This document shows, piece after piece, positions 1 to 8,095 of a stretch of DNA of 35,706 bases (position 1 is the stretch's first letter; the number at the start of each line of letters is the position of its first letter). The notes under the pieces are model-generated. The model saw only the letters and a program-made list of their open reading frames with translations. It was not told the origin of the DNA and did no database searches. The stretch is from Gemmatimonadales bacterium (GTDB lineage Bacteria > Gemmatimonadota > Gemmatimonadetes > Longimicrobiales > Gaopeijiaceae): the NCBI GenBank assembly GCA_007692505.1, contig REBX01000072.1, positions 1-35,706 on the forward strand, given 5' to 3'. Made by a program: the position numbers and the translations under genes.

Positions 1-396
1 GTTTTTATGCAGGGGGGGTAGCATGTCGGCTGCATCTCCTCCAGCCATACCGAACAGAGCCCGAAGGCGCGTGTAGGCCCCCTCGACCTCGTCCAGGGCC
101 CTGGCCAGCTCCTGAACCTGGGCGGCTTCGGCCCGAGCGGCCTGCAACTCGGCCTGGAGGCTTGCGGTACGGGTCGCGTGCCAAGCCAGGGCGAGCCATG
201 ACACGCCCAGAGCCAGCAGGACGATGGCAGCCAGCCAGGCCCAGGCCCGTAGTGTCCGGATCTGCCGCTCCGAAAGACGCCAGGTGCGCCCCCCGCCCCC
301 GGAGTCCGGCAGGATCATGATGGTGATACCCCCATGACGCCGCGGCCGGCGGGGGGGTGGGTCCAGTGTCTCCGGGGGAGACTCGGGCGGCGTCAT
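1..396 (-). CDS. N-terminal part of a membrane-anchored coiled-coil protein, truncated by the window edge (possibly an M23-type peptidase)
   Basis: Hand translation from ATG at 396 gives an uninterrupted 132 codons to base 1: MTPPESPPETLDPPPRR..RTWRLSERQIRTLRAWAWLAAIVLLALGVSWLALAWHATRTASLQAELQAARAEAAQVQELARALDEVEG..; one TM helix then coiled coil. Start overlaps the parB stop (TGATG). Alternative start ATG at 318. Absent from the ORF track because it has no stop in the window. Confidence 0.55.
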   Translation of the reverse strand, partial: MTPPESPPETLDPPPRRPRRHGGITIMILPDSGGGGRTWRLSERQIRTLRAWAWLAAIVLLALGVSWLALAWHATRTASLQAELQAARAEAAQVQELARALDEVEGAYTRLRALFGMAGGDAADMLPPLHKN

Positions 397-1289
397 CAGC
401 CCGGCCCGTCAGGAGCCGGGGGCCGGCCAGTCAGGGCCTCGAAGACCCGGGCGAAGTCGTCCAGGTCCCTGAAGGGGATCTCGATGGTTCCCCTTCCCTT
501 CTTCCCACTCCGCAATCTGACCTTCGTTCCCAGGGCCTGCCTGAGCTCTTCCTGGAGCGACCGGGTCATGGCGTCCGGCGTGGGACGGGGGCTTGCCCCA
601 CTCCCGTCCCCGCCTCTCGACGTTCGGGTCCGGGCCTCCACCTGGCGAACCGACCACCCCTCCCGGGCGGCGCGACGGCCCATCTCCGTGATGCGCCCCG
701 GGTCGTCCAGAGACAGAAGGGCGCGGGCGTGGCCCATGCTGAGCTGCTGCTCCTCGACGAGCTTGCGGATACTCAGGGGAAGCCGGAGCAGCCGTAGCGC
801 ATTGGCCACAGTGGACCGGTTCTTCCCCACAGCCTCGGCCACCTCTGCCTGTGTGAGGTCGAACTCCTCCAGGAGGACTCGGTATCCCTCGGCCTCCTCC
901 AGGGGATTCAGGCGCTCCCGCTGGATGTTCTCCACCAGGGCAAGGACCAGGAGGGTCCGGTCGTCCACATCCCGGAGGACCACCGGGACCTCTTCCCACT
1001 CCAGGGCTCGCACGGAGCGGAAGCGACGCTCGCCGGCCACCAACTGGAAGGCGCCCTCCCGGTCCGGTGACGGGCGGACGACCAGCGGCTGAAGCAGCCC
1101 GTTGCTGGCGATGGAAGCCTTCAGGTCGGCCAGCTCCTCGTCCCGGAACTCGCGTCGGGGCTGGAACGGGTTGGGAACGATTCGGCGCACCGGCACCGAC
1201 CGAACATCACCCGGCGACTCCTTGAACGCCTCCTCCCCCAGGAGGGCTCCCAGTCCGCGGCCCAGTCGGGCCCGGTTCCCCCTGTTCAT
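396..1289 (-). CDS. parB: Chromosome partitioning protein ParB
   Basis: MNRGNRARLGRGLGALLGEE..., VRRIVPNPFQPRREF, LVAGERRFRSVRAL, HTH QAEVAEAVGKNRSTVANALRLLRLP; start chosen downstream of the ORF-track start, overlapping the parA stop. Confidence 0.97.
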   Translation of the reverse strand: MNRGNRARLGRGLGALLGEEAFKESPGDVRSVPVRRIVPNPFQPRREFRDEELADLKASIASNGLLQPLVVRPSPDREGAFQLVAGERRFRSVRALEWEEVPVVLRDVDDRTLLVLALVENIQRERLNPLEEAEGYRVLLEEFDLTQAEVAEAVGKNRSTVANALRLLRLPLSIRKLVEEQQLSMGHARALLSLDDPGRITEMGRRAAREGWSVRQVEARTRTSRGGDGSGASPRPTPDAMTRSLQEELRQALGTKVRLRSGKKGRGTIEIPFRDLDDFARVFEALTGRPPAPDGPG

Positions 1290-2074
1290 GCGACCCCCCG
1301 GGCACGATCCCGGTTGCGTTCGAGGAGTTCCTCGGCCAGGCGGAGATAGGCCTGGGCTCCGGCAGAGGCCACGTCGTACATTGCGATGGGCTGCCCGAAG
1401 GAGGGCGCCTCGGCCAGGCGCACGTTTCGGGGTATCTTCGCCTCGAAGACCCTGGATCCGAAGTACTCCCGGGCTTCGTCGGCGACCTGCCGCGAGAGAT
1501 TGAGCCGCCGGTCGTACATGGTGAGGAGAACTCCCTCGATCTCCAGCGCGGGGTTCAGGTTGCGCTGGACCAGGTGCACCGTGTTCAGGAGCTGGCTCAA
1601 CCCCTCCAGGGCATAGAACTCGCACTGGATGGGGATGAGGACGGAGTCGGCGGCCGTGAGGGTGTTCAGGGTCAGAAGCCCCAGGGACGGCGGGCAATCC
1701 ACAAGGACATAATCATACTGTTCCCGAACTTGGGTCAGGGCCTTTTCAAGGACGCGCTCTCGGTCGGGAACCTGGACGAGCTCGATCTCTGCGCCCACGA
1801 CATCCCGGTTCGCCGGTACCAGGTCCAGACCTTCCACGTGGAGGGACGCCCGGATGCAGGCCTCCATGGGCTCTCCGTCCACCAGGACGTCATAAATGCT
1901 CGGCAATTCATCGCGGCGCTCAAGGCCGAGACCCGATGAGGCATTCCCCTGCGGATCGATGTCGATGACGAGGGTGCGCTGCTCGGCAATGGCCAGGGAG
2001 GCCCCCAGATTTATGGCGGTCGTGGTCTTTCCGACCCCGCCCTTCTGATTTGCAATCGCAATGATACGTGCCAT
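1286..2074 (-). CDS. parA: Chromosome partitioning ATPase ParA/Soj
   Basis: MARIIAIANQKGGVGKTTTAINLGASLA (deviant Walker A), VLVDCPPSLGLLTLN; overlaps parB by 4 nt. Confidence 0.97.
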   Translation of the reverse strand: MARIIAIANQKGGVGKTTTAINLGASLAIAEQRTLVIDIDPQGNASSGLGLERRDELPSIYDVLVDGEPMEACIRASLHVEGLDLVPANRDVVGAEIELVQVPDRERVLEKALTQVREQYDYVLVDCPPSLGLLTLNTLTAADSVLIPIQCEFYALEGLSQLLNTVHLVQRNLNPALEIEGVLLTMYDRRLNLSRQVADEAREYFGSRVFEAKIPRNVRLAEAPSFGQPIAMYDVASAGAQAYLRLAEELLERNRDRARGVA

Positions 2075-2249
2075 GGATGGTACCCGGGGTGTGGGTGGGG
2101 GGGTGCGGAATATATGAGGCCCTCTGGCTGAACGGAACCACTTGACCACCGGGGCTCCGGGGGGGGGCGTGCCGAAGCACCCCCGCGGGCCACAATATCC
2201 CCACCCCCCACCGAATCACCGCTTCTGCCCGACCGGCCTCCGGGCTCGG

Positions 2250-2265
2250 TGTTTCACGTGGAACA
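2250..2265. promoter_or_regulatory. parS centromere site (TGTTTCACGTGGAACA)
   Basis: Matches the parS consensus TGTTTCACGTGAAACA with one substitution; adjacent to parAB. Confidence 0.93.
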
Positions 2266-2680
2266 TGGGGGAATGGAACAGGCCGCCACGTGAACTCTCA
2301 GATGCCCTGGGAGCCGGGTGCTGCCCCTCGATGCGCCGGCATGGCTCGCCGCAGGCCGCCGTACCCCAGTGTCACGCCGCCTGCCAGCACGCCGCCAAAC
2401 CCCATCTCGGCCCTCCAGTCCTGGACCCCCATCTCGGCGTCCGGGGTCAAGGGCCAGCCACCCCCCTCCATGCTGCCGCGGGACACCCACGAGGGAAGTG
2501 CCAGTCTCCCCATTTTTCGCTCTCGCAGTGAAACCGCTGCGGTGGTTTTTCGAACCCCCTTGTTTTCGGGACCGGAAAGAGAGCCTGCACCCATAACGGA
2601 CCCCCGAGTCTTCAGAGCCCGGCGTGCGGCCAGTGGCGCCCGATTGCGGCGTGCCCCAGGGGGCACTCCGCCCCCGGGCT

Positions 2681-2696
2681 TGTTCCACGTGAAACA
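2681..2696. promoter_or_regulatory. parS centromere site (TGTTCCACGTGAAACA)
   Basis: One substitution from the parS consensus. Confidence 0.93.
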
Positions 2697-3428
2697 TTGT
2701 CGCGGCAGATCCCTGGAGTGCCCCGTCACTTACCTGGAAGGGGCCCCGGGCAGCCGAGGTGTGGCACACGATGGGGCCAGGAGCAAAGCGACGGGCGGAA
2801 GGATCTCGCAGCGCCGGGGTCGTCCGGGCGGACCTGGGGGGGCAGGGATCATCTGTGACGAACGCTACGAGGCGCCCCGGCGAGGCGCGGAATCCCTGCC
2901 CGGGTGGCCTGGCAGAGGGTGCACAAGGCCCACAGCAGCCCTCCGCTCCCCGGAGCAACGCGATCCGGGTTTTTGCGGGGTTCCTGGGCGCCGGCCCAGG
3001 ACTGCCAGCGAGGATCTGGGGCTCCGTGTCGCGGGGGGACCCGCCGACGGAACACCTTCCCGGGAGACGTTGTGCCCGGATTTGCGCCGCCGGAGACCCC
3101 AGGGCGGGAATCCTCGGCTGAAAGGGAAGTCCAGGAACAGCGGGGACCGGAAACCAGGATGGCGGCCCGGATCGTTACTGCACCGCGGGTCAGCGGAGCC
3201 AAGGGACCAGGCTGGAGCCCGCCGGGCCCCGCGTGCTGCCGGGCCCGGCCACCCAGGCAGCCCCTGGAGAGAGGAGTCCGGACTCCGGGACGCTCCGGAA
3301 GGTGAGAACAGCAATCACGAATCCACGGGAGACGGGATCTTTTGTGAGGGGAGAGTCCCTCGGGTGCCCCACGGAAGAGCGTACGGAGGGAAACAGGCGG
3401 ACCGAGATGCCCGGCGCCCGCCAGGTCA

Positions 3429-3444
3429 TGTTCCACGTGGAACA
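3429..3444. promoter_or_regulatory. parS centromere site (TGTTCCACGTGGAACA, perfect palindrome)
   Basis: Perfect 16-bp palindrome, symmetrical variant of parS. Confidence 0.93.
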
Positions 3445-3491
3445 TGGGACCCCGCAGACCGGCCCCTGTCAGGAGACGCGGGCGCCCGGCA

Positions 3492-4544
3492 TCAGGTGTC
3501 CTGAGGCCAGTTCACGCTGTCGGGGCCCGCGCCGTCCCCGTTCCGAGAACGTGTCCAGGCCAGGAAACCATTGCGGCTCAGTGAGCGCAGGTCCTCCAGG
3601 CTGGGCAGGTACTCAACCCCGACGTCTCGTAGCGCATCGGCGTGTCGGGCCGCTGCCGGCCCTCCAATGACCACGTCCACGTCGTCCGGAAGCTCCCTGC
3701 GGAGCGCCCTGAGCTCTCCCGGGAGGTGCGGATCATCCCCGGGATGAATCGCCGAAAGGGCCACCATCCGGGCATTCTTCGTTTCTGCGGCGGCGGCAAT
3801 CTCGGTGGCCGGAAGATCGGGACCCACGTTCAGGACGTCCCAGCCTTCCACGGCGACCACCACGGCAGCCAGGAGGGAGCCAAATTCGTGCCGGTGCCCT
3901 GCTGGCGTGCCCACCAACATGAGGGGCGCCGGCGTCCGGGGGCTCAGCGTCTCCAGGAGCCAGTCCAGGAAGCGGCGGACCACGGCGGAAGCCACGTGCT
4001 CCGTGGCGGGTCGCACCTCCCCCCGCGACCAGAGGAGGCCGATCCGGGTCAGGAGGGGAACCAGGACCTGGTCCACCAGATCCACAGGGCTGAGGCCCAT
4101 GGCCGCCCGGTTGAGGCTCGCCTCCAGGGCCCGGGGATCCATGGCATGCATGGCCGCCATGCACGCCGCCAGGTGGGAAGAAGCAGTTGACTCTGGGTGC
4201 AAGCGCGCCCGCGGGCGCGCCTCGATGAAATCGTCATCGGCCGTGGGGGCCGGTGTCCCATCCCCAACATCGCCGCGACCGTCCCGCCGGAGGAGAAGCC
4301 GCAGCTCCCCCATGTCCAGGTCGGCCACCTGCGAGATGTTGTGGCCAGCCCCTACCAGGTCCCGGAGGAGGACGAGTTTTTGAACGTCGTGATCGGAATA
4401 AAGCCGCTGTCCCCCATCGGAGCGGCCAGGCTCCACGGCAGCGTACCGGCGCTCCCACGCACGCAGAAGCGACGCGTTGAGACCGGTTCGTCGGACGACG
4501 ACCCGCATGGGGTACTGGGGGATGGAAGAGTCTCTGGTTGCCAT
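3492..4544 (-). CDS. MerR-family regulator with C-terminal B12-binding domain (CarH/LitR-like photoreceptor)
   Basis: N-terminal MerR helix YPMRVVVRRTGLNASLLRAWERRYAAVEPGRSDGGQRLYSDHDVQKL; central WSRGEVRPATEH = W-x9-EH; B12-binding-like GHRHEFG (HxxG), late VVIGG motif. Confidence 0.88.
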   Translation of the reverse strand: MATRDSSIPQYPMRVVVRRTGLNASLLRAWERRYAAVEPGRSDGGQRLYSDHDVQKLVLLRDLVGAGHNISQVADLDMGELRLLLRRDGRGDVGDGTPAPTADDDFIEARPRARLHPESTASSHLAACMAAMHAMDPRALEASLNRAAMGLSPVDLVDQVLVPLLTRIGLLWSRGEVRPATEHVASAVVRRFLDWLLETLSPRTPAPLMLVGTPAGHRHEFGSLLAAVVVAVEGWDVLNVGPDLPATEIAAAAETKNARMVALSAIHPGDDPHLPGELRALRRELPDDVDVVIGGPAAARHADALRDVGVEYLPSLEDLRSLSRNGFLAWTRSRNGDGAGPDSVNWPQDT

Positions 4545-4553
4545 AACACATCG

Positions 4554-4582
4554 AAGGTAGGGACCCGGAGTGCCTTCGTCAA
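4554..4582 (-). promoter_or_regulatory. Weak sigma70-like promoter of the MerR-B12 gene
   Basis: On the - strand TTGACG (4582-4577), 17-bp spacer, TACCTT (4559-4554), about 10 nt from the ATG. Confidence 0.35.
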
Positions 4583-4599
4583 GGTTGCGTCCAGCTTTT

Positions 4600-4643
4600 T
4601 CCGGACAGACCCTTGACACATCCTGCACAGACCCTGTACAATT
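4600..4643. repeat. Four tandem 11-bp direct repeats (candidate CarH-type operator)
   Basis: TCCGGACAGAC / CCTTGACACAT / CCTGCACAGAC / CCTGTACAATT, each exactly 11 bp, sharing an ACA core at the same offset; possible degenerate fifth unit CCTCCACGTTC at 4644-4654. Confidence 0.75.
4613..4642 (+). promoter_or_regulatory. Sigma70-like promoter of the FAS1 gene
   Basis: TTGACA (4613-4618), 18-bp spacer, TACAAT (4637-4642). Confidence 0.65.
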
Positions 4644-4732
4644 CCTCCACGTTCAGTAGCCGCCGCTCCTCGGGTCCCTTCTTTCGGATTCATCGAGCGG
4701 TTCAAAAACCAGAAATCAGGAGTCACACCAAG

Positions 4733-5212
4733 ATGAAGCGTTCCCTCTTCAGCGGTCTTGCACTCATCGCAGCCCTGGCACTCGCTGGACCCGTGCAGGC
4801 GCAGGATGCGGACATCGTCGAGACCGCCCAGGCGGCCGGCACCTTCAACACCCTCCTGGCCGCCGCCGAGGCAGCCGGCCTGGTGGAGACCCTCCAGAGC
4901 GAAGGCCCCTTCACCGTCTTCGCGCCCACGGACGAGGCCTTCGACGCCCTTCCCGAGGGCACCGTCGAGGCGCTTCTCGCCGATCCCGAGGCCCTTCAGG
5001 CGATCCTGCTCTATCACGTCATCGCTGATCGCGTGATGGCCGCTCAGGTGCTCGAGACCGACCAGGCCACGTCTGTTCAGGGCGGGTACCTCCAGTTCAA
5101 CGTGGACGGCGACAACGTCTTCGTGAACGATGCCACGGTGATCCAGACGGACATCGAGGCCTCCAATGGTGTGATCCACGTCATCGACTCGGTCCTCATT
5201 CCGGGCCAGTAA
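4733..5212 (+). CDS. Secreted fasciclin (FAS1)-domain protein
   Basis: Signal peptide [27 protein letters not shown]1 motifs [45 protein letters not shown] upstream. Confidence 0.95.
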   Translation: MKRSLFSGLALIAALALAGPVQAQDADIVETAQAAGTFNTLLAAAEAAGLVETLQSEGPFTVFAPTDEAFDALPEGTVEALLADPEALQAILLYHVIADRVMAAQVLETDQATSVQGGYLQFNVDGDNVFVNDATVIQTDIEASNGVIHVIDSVLIPGQ

Positions 5213-5234
5213 ACACCAGCAGCACGCATGACCG

Positions 5235-5287
5235 GTGAAGCGCGCGGCCGGGCGTTCGGACCGTCCTGAACGCCCGGCCCCCTTCAC
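5235..5287. terminator. Hairpin downstream of the FAS1 gene
   Basis: GGCCGGGCGTTC (5246-5257) / GAACGCCCGGCC (5268-5279), perfect 12-bp stem with 10-nt loop; outer GTGAAG/CTTCAC arms. No good T-tract. Confidence 0.55.
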
Positions 5288-5806
5288 CCGCGGGAGACCA
5301 CCGGCGCCACAGCCTGGCCCACGATCTCCCGCCCCTAGCCCAGACCACGCCTCACGGAGCAAATCAGGAATGGCCGCCCAGAACCCCATGTTCGACCCAA
5401 AGCAGCAGAAGTCGTCTTCCGCGGCGCCCATCCTCCGCCTGGCCGGCGGGCTCCGTCGCTTCCTCTCTCCCCGCCGCGCTCCTCCCACCGGGTACAGCGC
5501 GGGAGAACCCCGTTTCGCCCGGGTCCGGAGGATCGTGAAGAGCGACGTGGCCTTCGAGAATGGCCTGGGAGGACGCTCTCCCGGCTCCCACGTGCTCTGG
5601 GGCCACTCCGGCGCAGCCGCGGCTGGAGAGGTCACCCTCTCACTGGGGGACTTCCTCTCCCCGAACTGAGCACGCAGGGGTCCGTTGCCGCGCCGACACG
5701 CCGGTGGCGACCGAAACGCAGCACGCAACGAGATGCACGCGAGGGGCCCGGGGACGGGCGAGTCGAAAGCGAAAGTGGCGCCTGGGGAGTCGTGGAACAG
5801 GCAGCG

Positions 5807-7753
5807 TCACCGAGCCGCCGGCTCTCCGCTCCCGGGCCTCTTCTCGTGCCCCTCGTACCGCCTGACCTCCAGGAGGAGGTTCTGGAGGTCCGCCGGCGTC
5901 ACCCCGGGGATCCGCCCGGCCTGCGCCAGGTTTCCGGGACGCACCGCCGCCAGCTTCTGGCGGGCCTCGGTAGAAAGCGTGACGAACTCGCCGTACGGGA
6001 GTTCTTCCGCCAGCCGCACCGCCGACCGCCGCCGGAGTGCCTGCGCCCGCTTCCGCTCCATCTCCACGTAGCCGGCATACTTCCGCTCCGTGGCCACCAC
6101 GTGGCCAACGCCCCAGGGCGCACCCCATCCCTGGTCCTTCGCCTCCGGGGGTACGGCAGCGCGGGGATCGTTGCTGGCCCCCGCCGCTGCCAGGAGCCCC
6201 TCCACATCCACGGCGGGACGCGCCAGGAGCTCCCCCGCCCTCACACCCTGGTCCACGGGCGCCTCCCCAACCGCCTCCAGGAGTGCGTTTGCGTCTGCCG
6301 CCGGTAGCGTCGCCCCGCCCAGCCACTCCTCCAGCCCCTCCCGTGCTCGGGCCCGGGCCTCCAGCTGCTCCACCTGCCCGGCGGTGAGGAGCCCCAGCTC
6401 GGCCGCCCTCCCCGACAGTCGCTCCACCGCGTTGTCCTGCCGGAGGAGGAGCCGGAACTCTGCACGAGAGGTGAACAGCCGATAGGGCTCATCCACCCCT
6501 CGCGTGACCAGGTCGTCGATCATGACCCCCAGGTACGCCTCGTCCCGCCCGGGCTCGAAGGTGCCCTCCCCCCGAACCGCCAGCGCCGCATTCGCGCCAG
6601 CCACGACCCCCTGCCCCGCCGCCTCCTCGTAGCCTGTGGTCCCATTGATCTGCCCCGCCAACCAGAGCCCCTCCAGGGCCCTGAGCTCCAGGGTGTGCCG
6701 GAGCTGCTCGGGCGGCGCGTAGTCGTACTCGATGGCATAGCCGAAGCGCGTGACCCGGGCCTCCTCCAGCCCCGGGATCGTCTGCAGGAAGGCCACCTGC
6801 ACCTCCGGGGGCAGCGAGGTGGAGAGGCCATTCACGTAGAGCTCACGGCTCCGGAGCCCCTCGGGCTCCAGGAACACCTTGTGGCCATCCGCATCGGGGA
6901 ACCGGACGATCTTGTCCTCGATGGAGGGGCAGTACCTGGGCCCCCGTCCAGCCAGCGCCCCCCCGTGGAGCGCACTCCGGTGGAGGTTCTCGCCCACCAC
7001 GTCCACCAGGCGTTCGTCCGTCCAGGTCATCCAGCAGGGCACCTGTCGGGGGATGTCCTCCCAGGCCAGCGCCGAGAACCGGAAGTCCCCTTCCTCCCCG
7101 GGCTGCACCTCCACCCGGGCGTAGTCCACGGAGCGGCCGTCGATGCGGGGAGGGGTCCCCGTCTTGAACCGCCCCAGCTCCACCCCGGCCTCCTCCAGTA
7201 CCGTGGCCAGCTCCAGCGACGGCGCCTCGCCGGCCCGTCCGGCGGGGATCGTGTCGTGGGTCCCCACATGGATCCGGCCCCGGAGGAAGGTCCCCGTGGT
7301 GACCACCACGGCCCGGGCCCGCACCCGGAGCCCCGACCGGGTCCGCACCCCACTGGCCCGTGACCCTGCCAGCTCCAGCCCCGTCACCAGGTCCTGTACC
7401 AGGTCCAGCGACGCGTGCTCGTCCAGGATCCGCCGCACCGCCCGAGGATAGAGCCCACGGTCGCACTGCGCCCGGGGACCCCACACCGCCGGCCCCTTGG
7501 AGCGGTTGAGCATGCGGAAGTGGATCCGGGACGCATCGGTGGCCCGGCCCATTACCCCGCCCAGAGCGTCTACCTCCCGGGCCACCACTCCCTTGGCGAT
7601 CCCCCCGATGGCCGGGTTGCAGCTCATCTGGCCCAGGCGATCCAGGTCGGGGGAGATGAGGCAGGTCCGCACGCCCACACGGGCCGCCGCCGCCGCGGCC
7701 TCCACCCCGGCGTGCCCCCCGCCTACCACCACCACGTCGTACCGGAGCTCCAT
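5807..7753 (-). CDS. mnmG: tRNA uridine-5-carboxymethylaminomethyl modification enzyme MnmG (GidA)
   Basis: MELRYDVVVVGGGHAGVEAAAAAARVGVRTCLI..., MSCNPAIGGIAKG, GQINGTTGYEEAAGQG. Confidence 0.98.
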   Translation of the reverse strand: MELRYDVVVVGGGHAGVEAAAAAARVGVRTCLISPDLDRLGQMSCNPAIGGIAKGVVAREVDALGGVMGRATDASRIHFRMLNRSKGPAVWGPRAQCDRGLYPRAVRRILDEHASLDLVQDLVTGLELAGSRASGVRTRSGLRVRARAVVVTTGTFLRGRIHVGTHDTIPAGRAGEAPSLELATVLEEAGVELGRFKTGTPPRIDGRSVDYARVEVQPGEEGDFRFSALAWEDIPRQVPCWMTWTDERLVDVVGENLHRSALHGGALAGRGPRYCPSIEDKIVRFPDADGHKVFLEPEGLRSRELYVNGLSTSLPPEVQVAFLQTIPGLEEARVTRFGYAIEYDYAPPEQLRHTLELRALEGLWLAGQINGTTGYEEAAGQGVVAGANAALAVRGEGTFEPGRDEAYLGVMIDDLVTRGVDEPYRLFTSRAEFRLLLRQDNAVERLSGRAAELGLLTAGQVEQLEARARAREGLEEWLGGATLPAADANALLEAVGEAPVDQGVRAGELLARPAVDVEGLLAAAGASNDPRAAVPPEAKDQGWGAPWGVGHVVATERKYAGYVEMERKRAQALRRRSAVRLAEELPYGEFVTLSTEARQKLAAVRPGNLAQAGRIPGVTPADLQNLLLEVRRYEGHEKRPGSGEPAAR

Positions 7754-7759
7754 GGCGGG

Positions 7760-8065
7760 TCAGTGCCGGATCAGGAAGTCGGCCTGCGGGTCGATCCCCA
7801 GCTCGTGGCGGGGGAACTCCTCGTCGAGGTCCGCCGGATCGAGGCGCTCGACCCCCTCCACCCGGGCCGCCGGAGGCCCGTCCGCGAGCCACGTGGAGAA
7901 GGCCTCCAGCGCCTCGGCACCGCCCCGGGCCACGGCAAGCACGCTCCCATCCTCCTCGTTCCGCACCCATCCGGCGAGCCCCAGCCGCCGGGCCTCGTTC
8001 CGCGCACTCCACCGGAACCCGACGCCCTGCACCCGTCCCCGCACCTGCCACATGCGATTCTCCAC
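7760..8065 (-). CDS. acyP: Acylphosphatase
   Basis: VRGRVQGVGFRWSARNEARRLGLAGWVRNEEDGSV signature. Confidence 0.93.
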   Translation of the reverse strand: MENRMWQVRGRVQGVGFRWSARNEARRLGLAGWVRNEEDGSVLAVARGGAEALEAFSTWLADGPPAARVEGVERLDPADLDEEFPRHELGIDPQADFLIRH

Positions 8066-8095
8066 GCGTCCTCCCGCCTTCCGGCTGTCGTGAGC

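Noticed and set aside
2283-2297. Fourth parS (CGCCACGTGAACTC)
   Set aside because: Only the CACGTG core and one partial arm match.
2531-2575. tRNA T-arm-like GGTTCGAA on the - strand
   Set aside because: No complementary T-stem, no acceptor or anticodon arm.
2298-2729. 143-aa - strand ORF in the parS block with a Gly-rich AtpZ-like tail
   Set aside because: No convincing TM pattern; overlaps parS; several overlapping open frames of equal quality.
2849-3445. 198-aa - strand ORF starting MFHVEH at parS, considered as rsmG
   Set aside because: No methyltransferase motifs; the MFHVE start only reflects the parS sequence.
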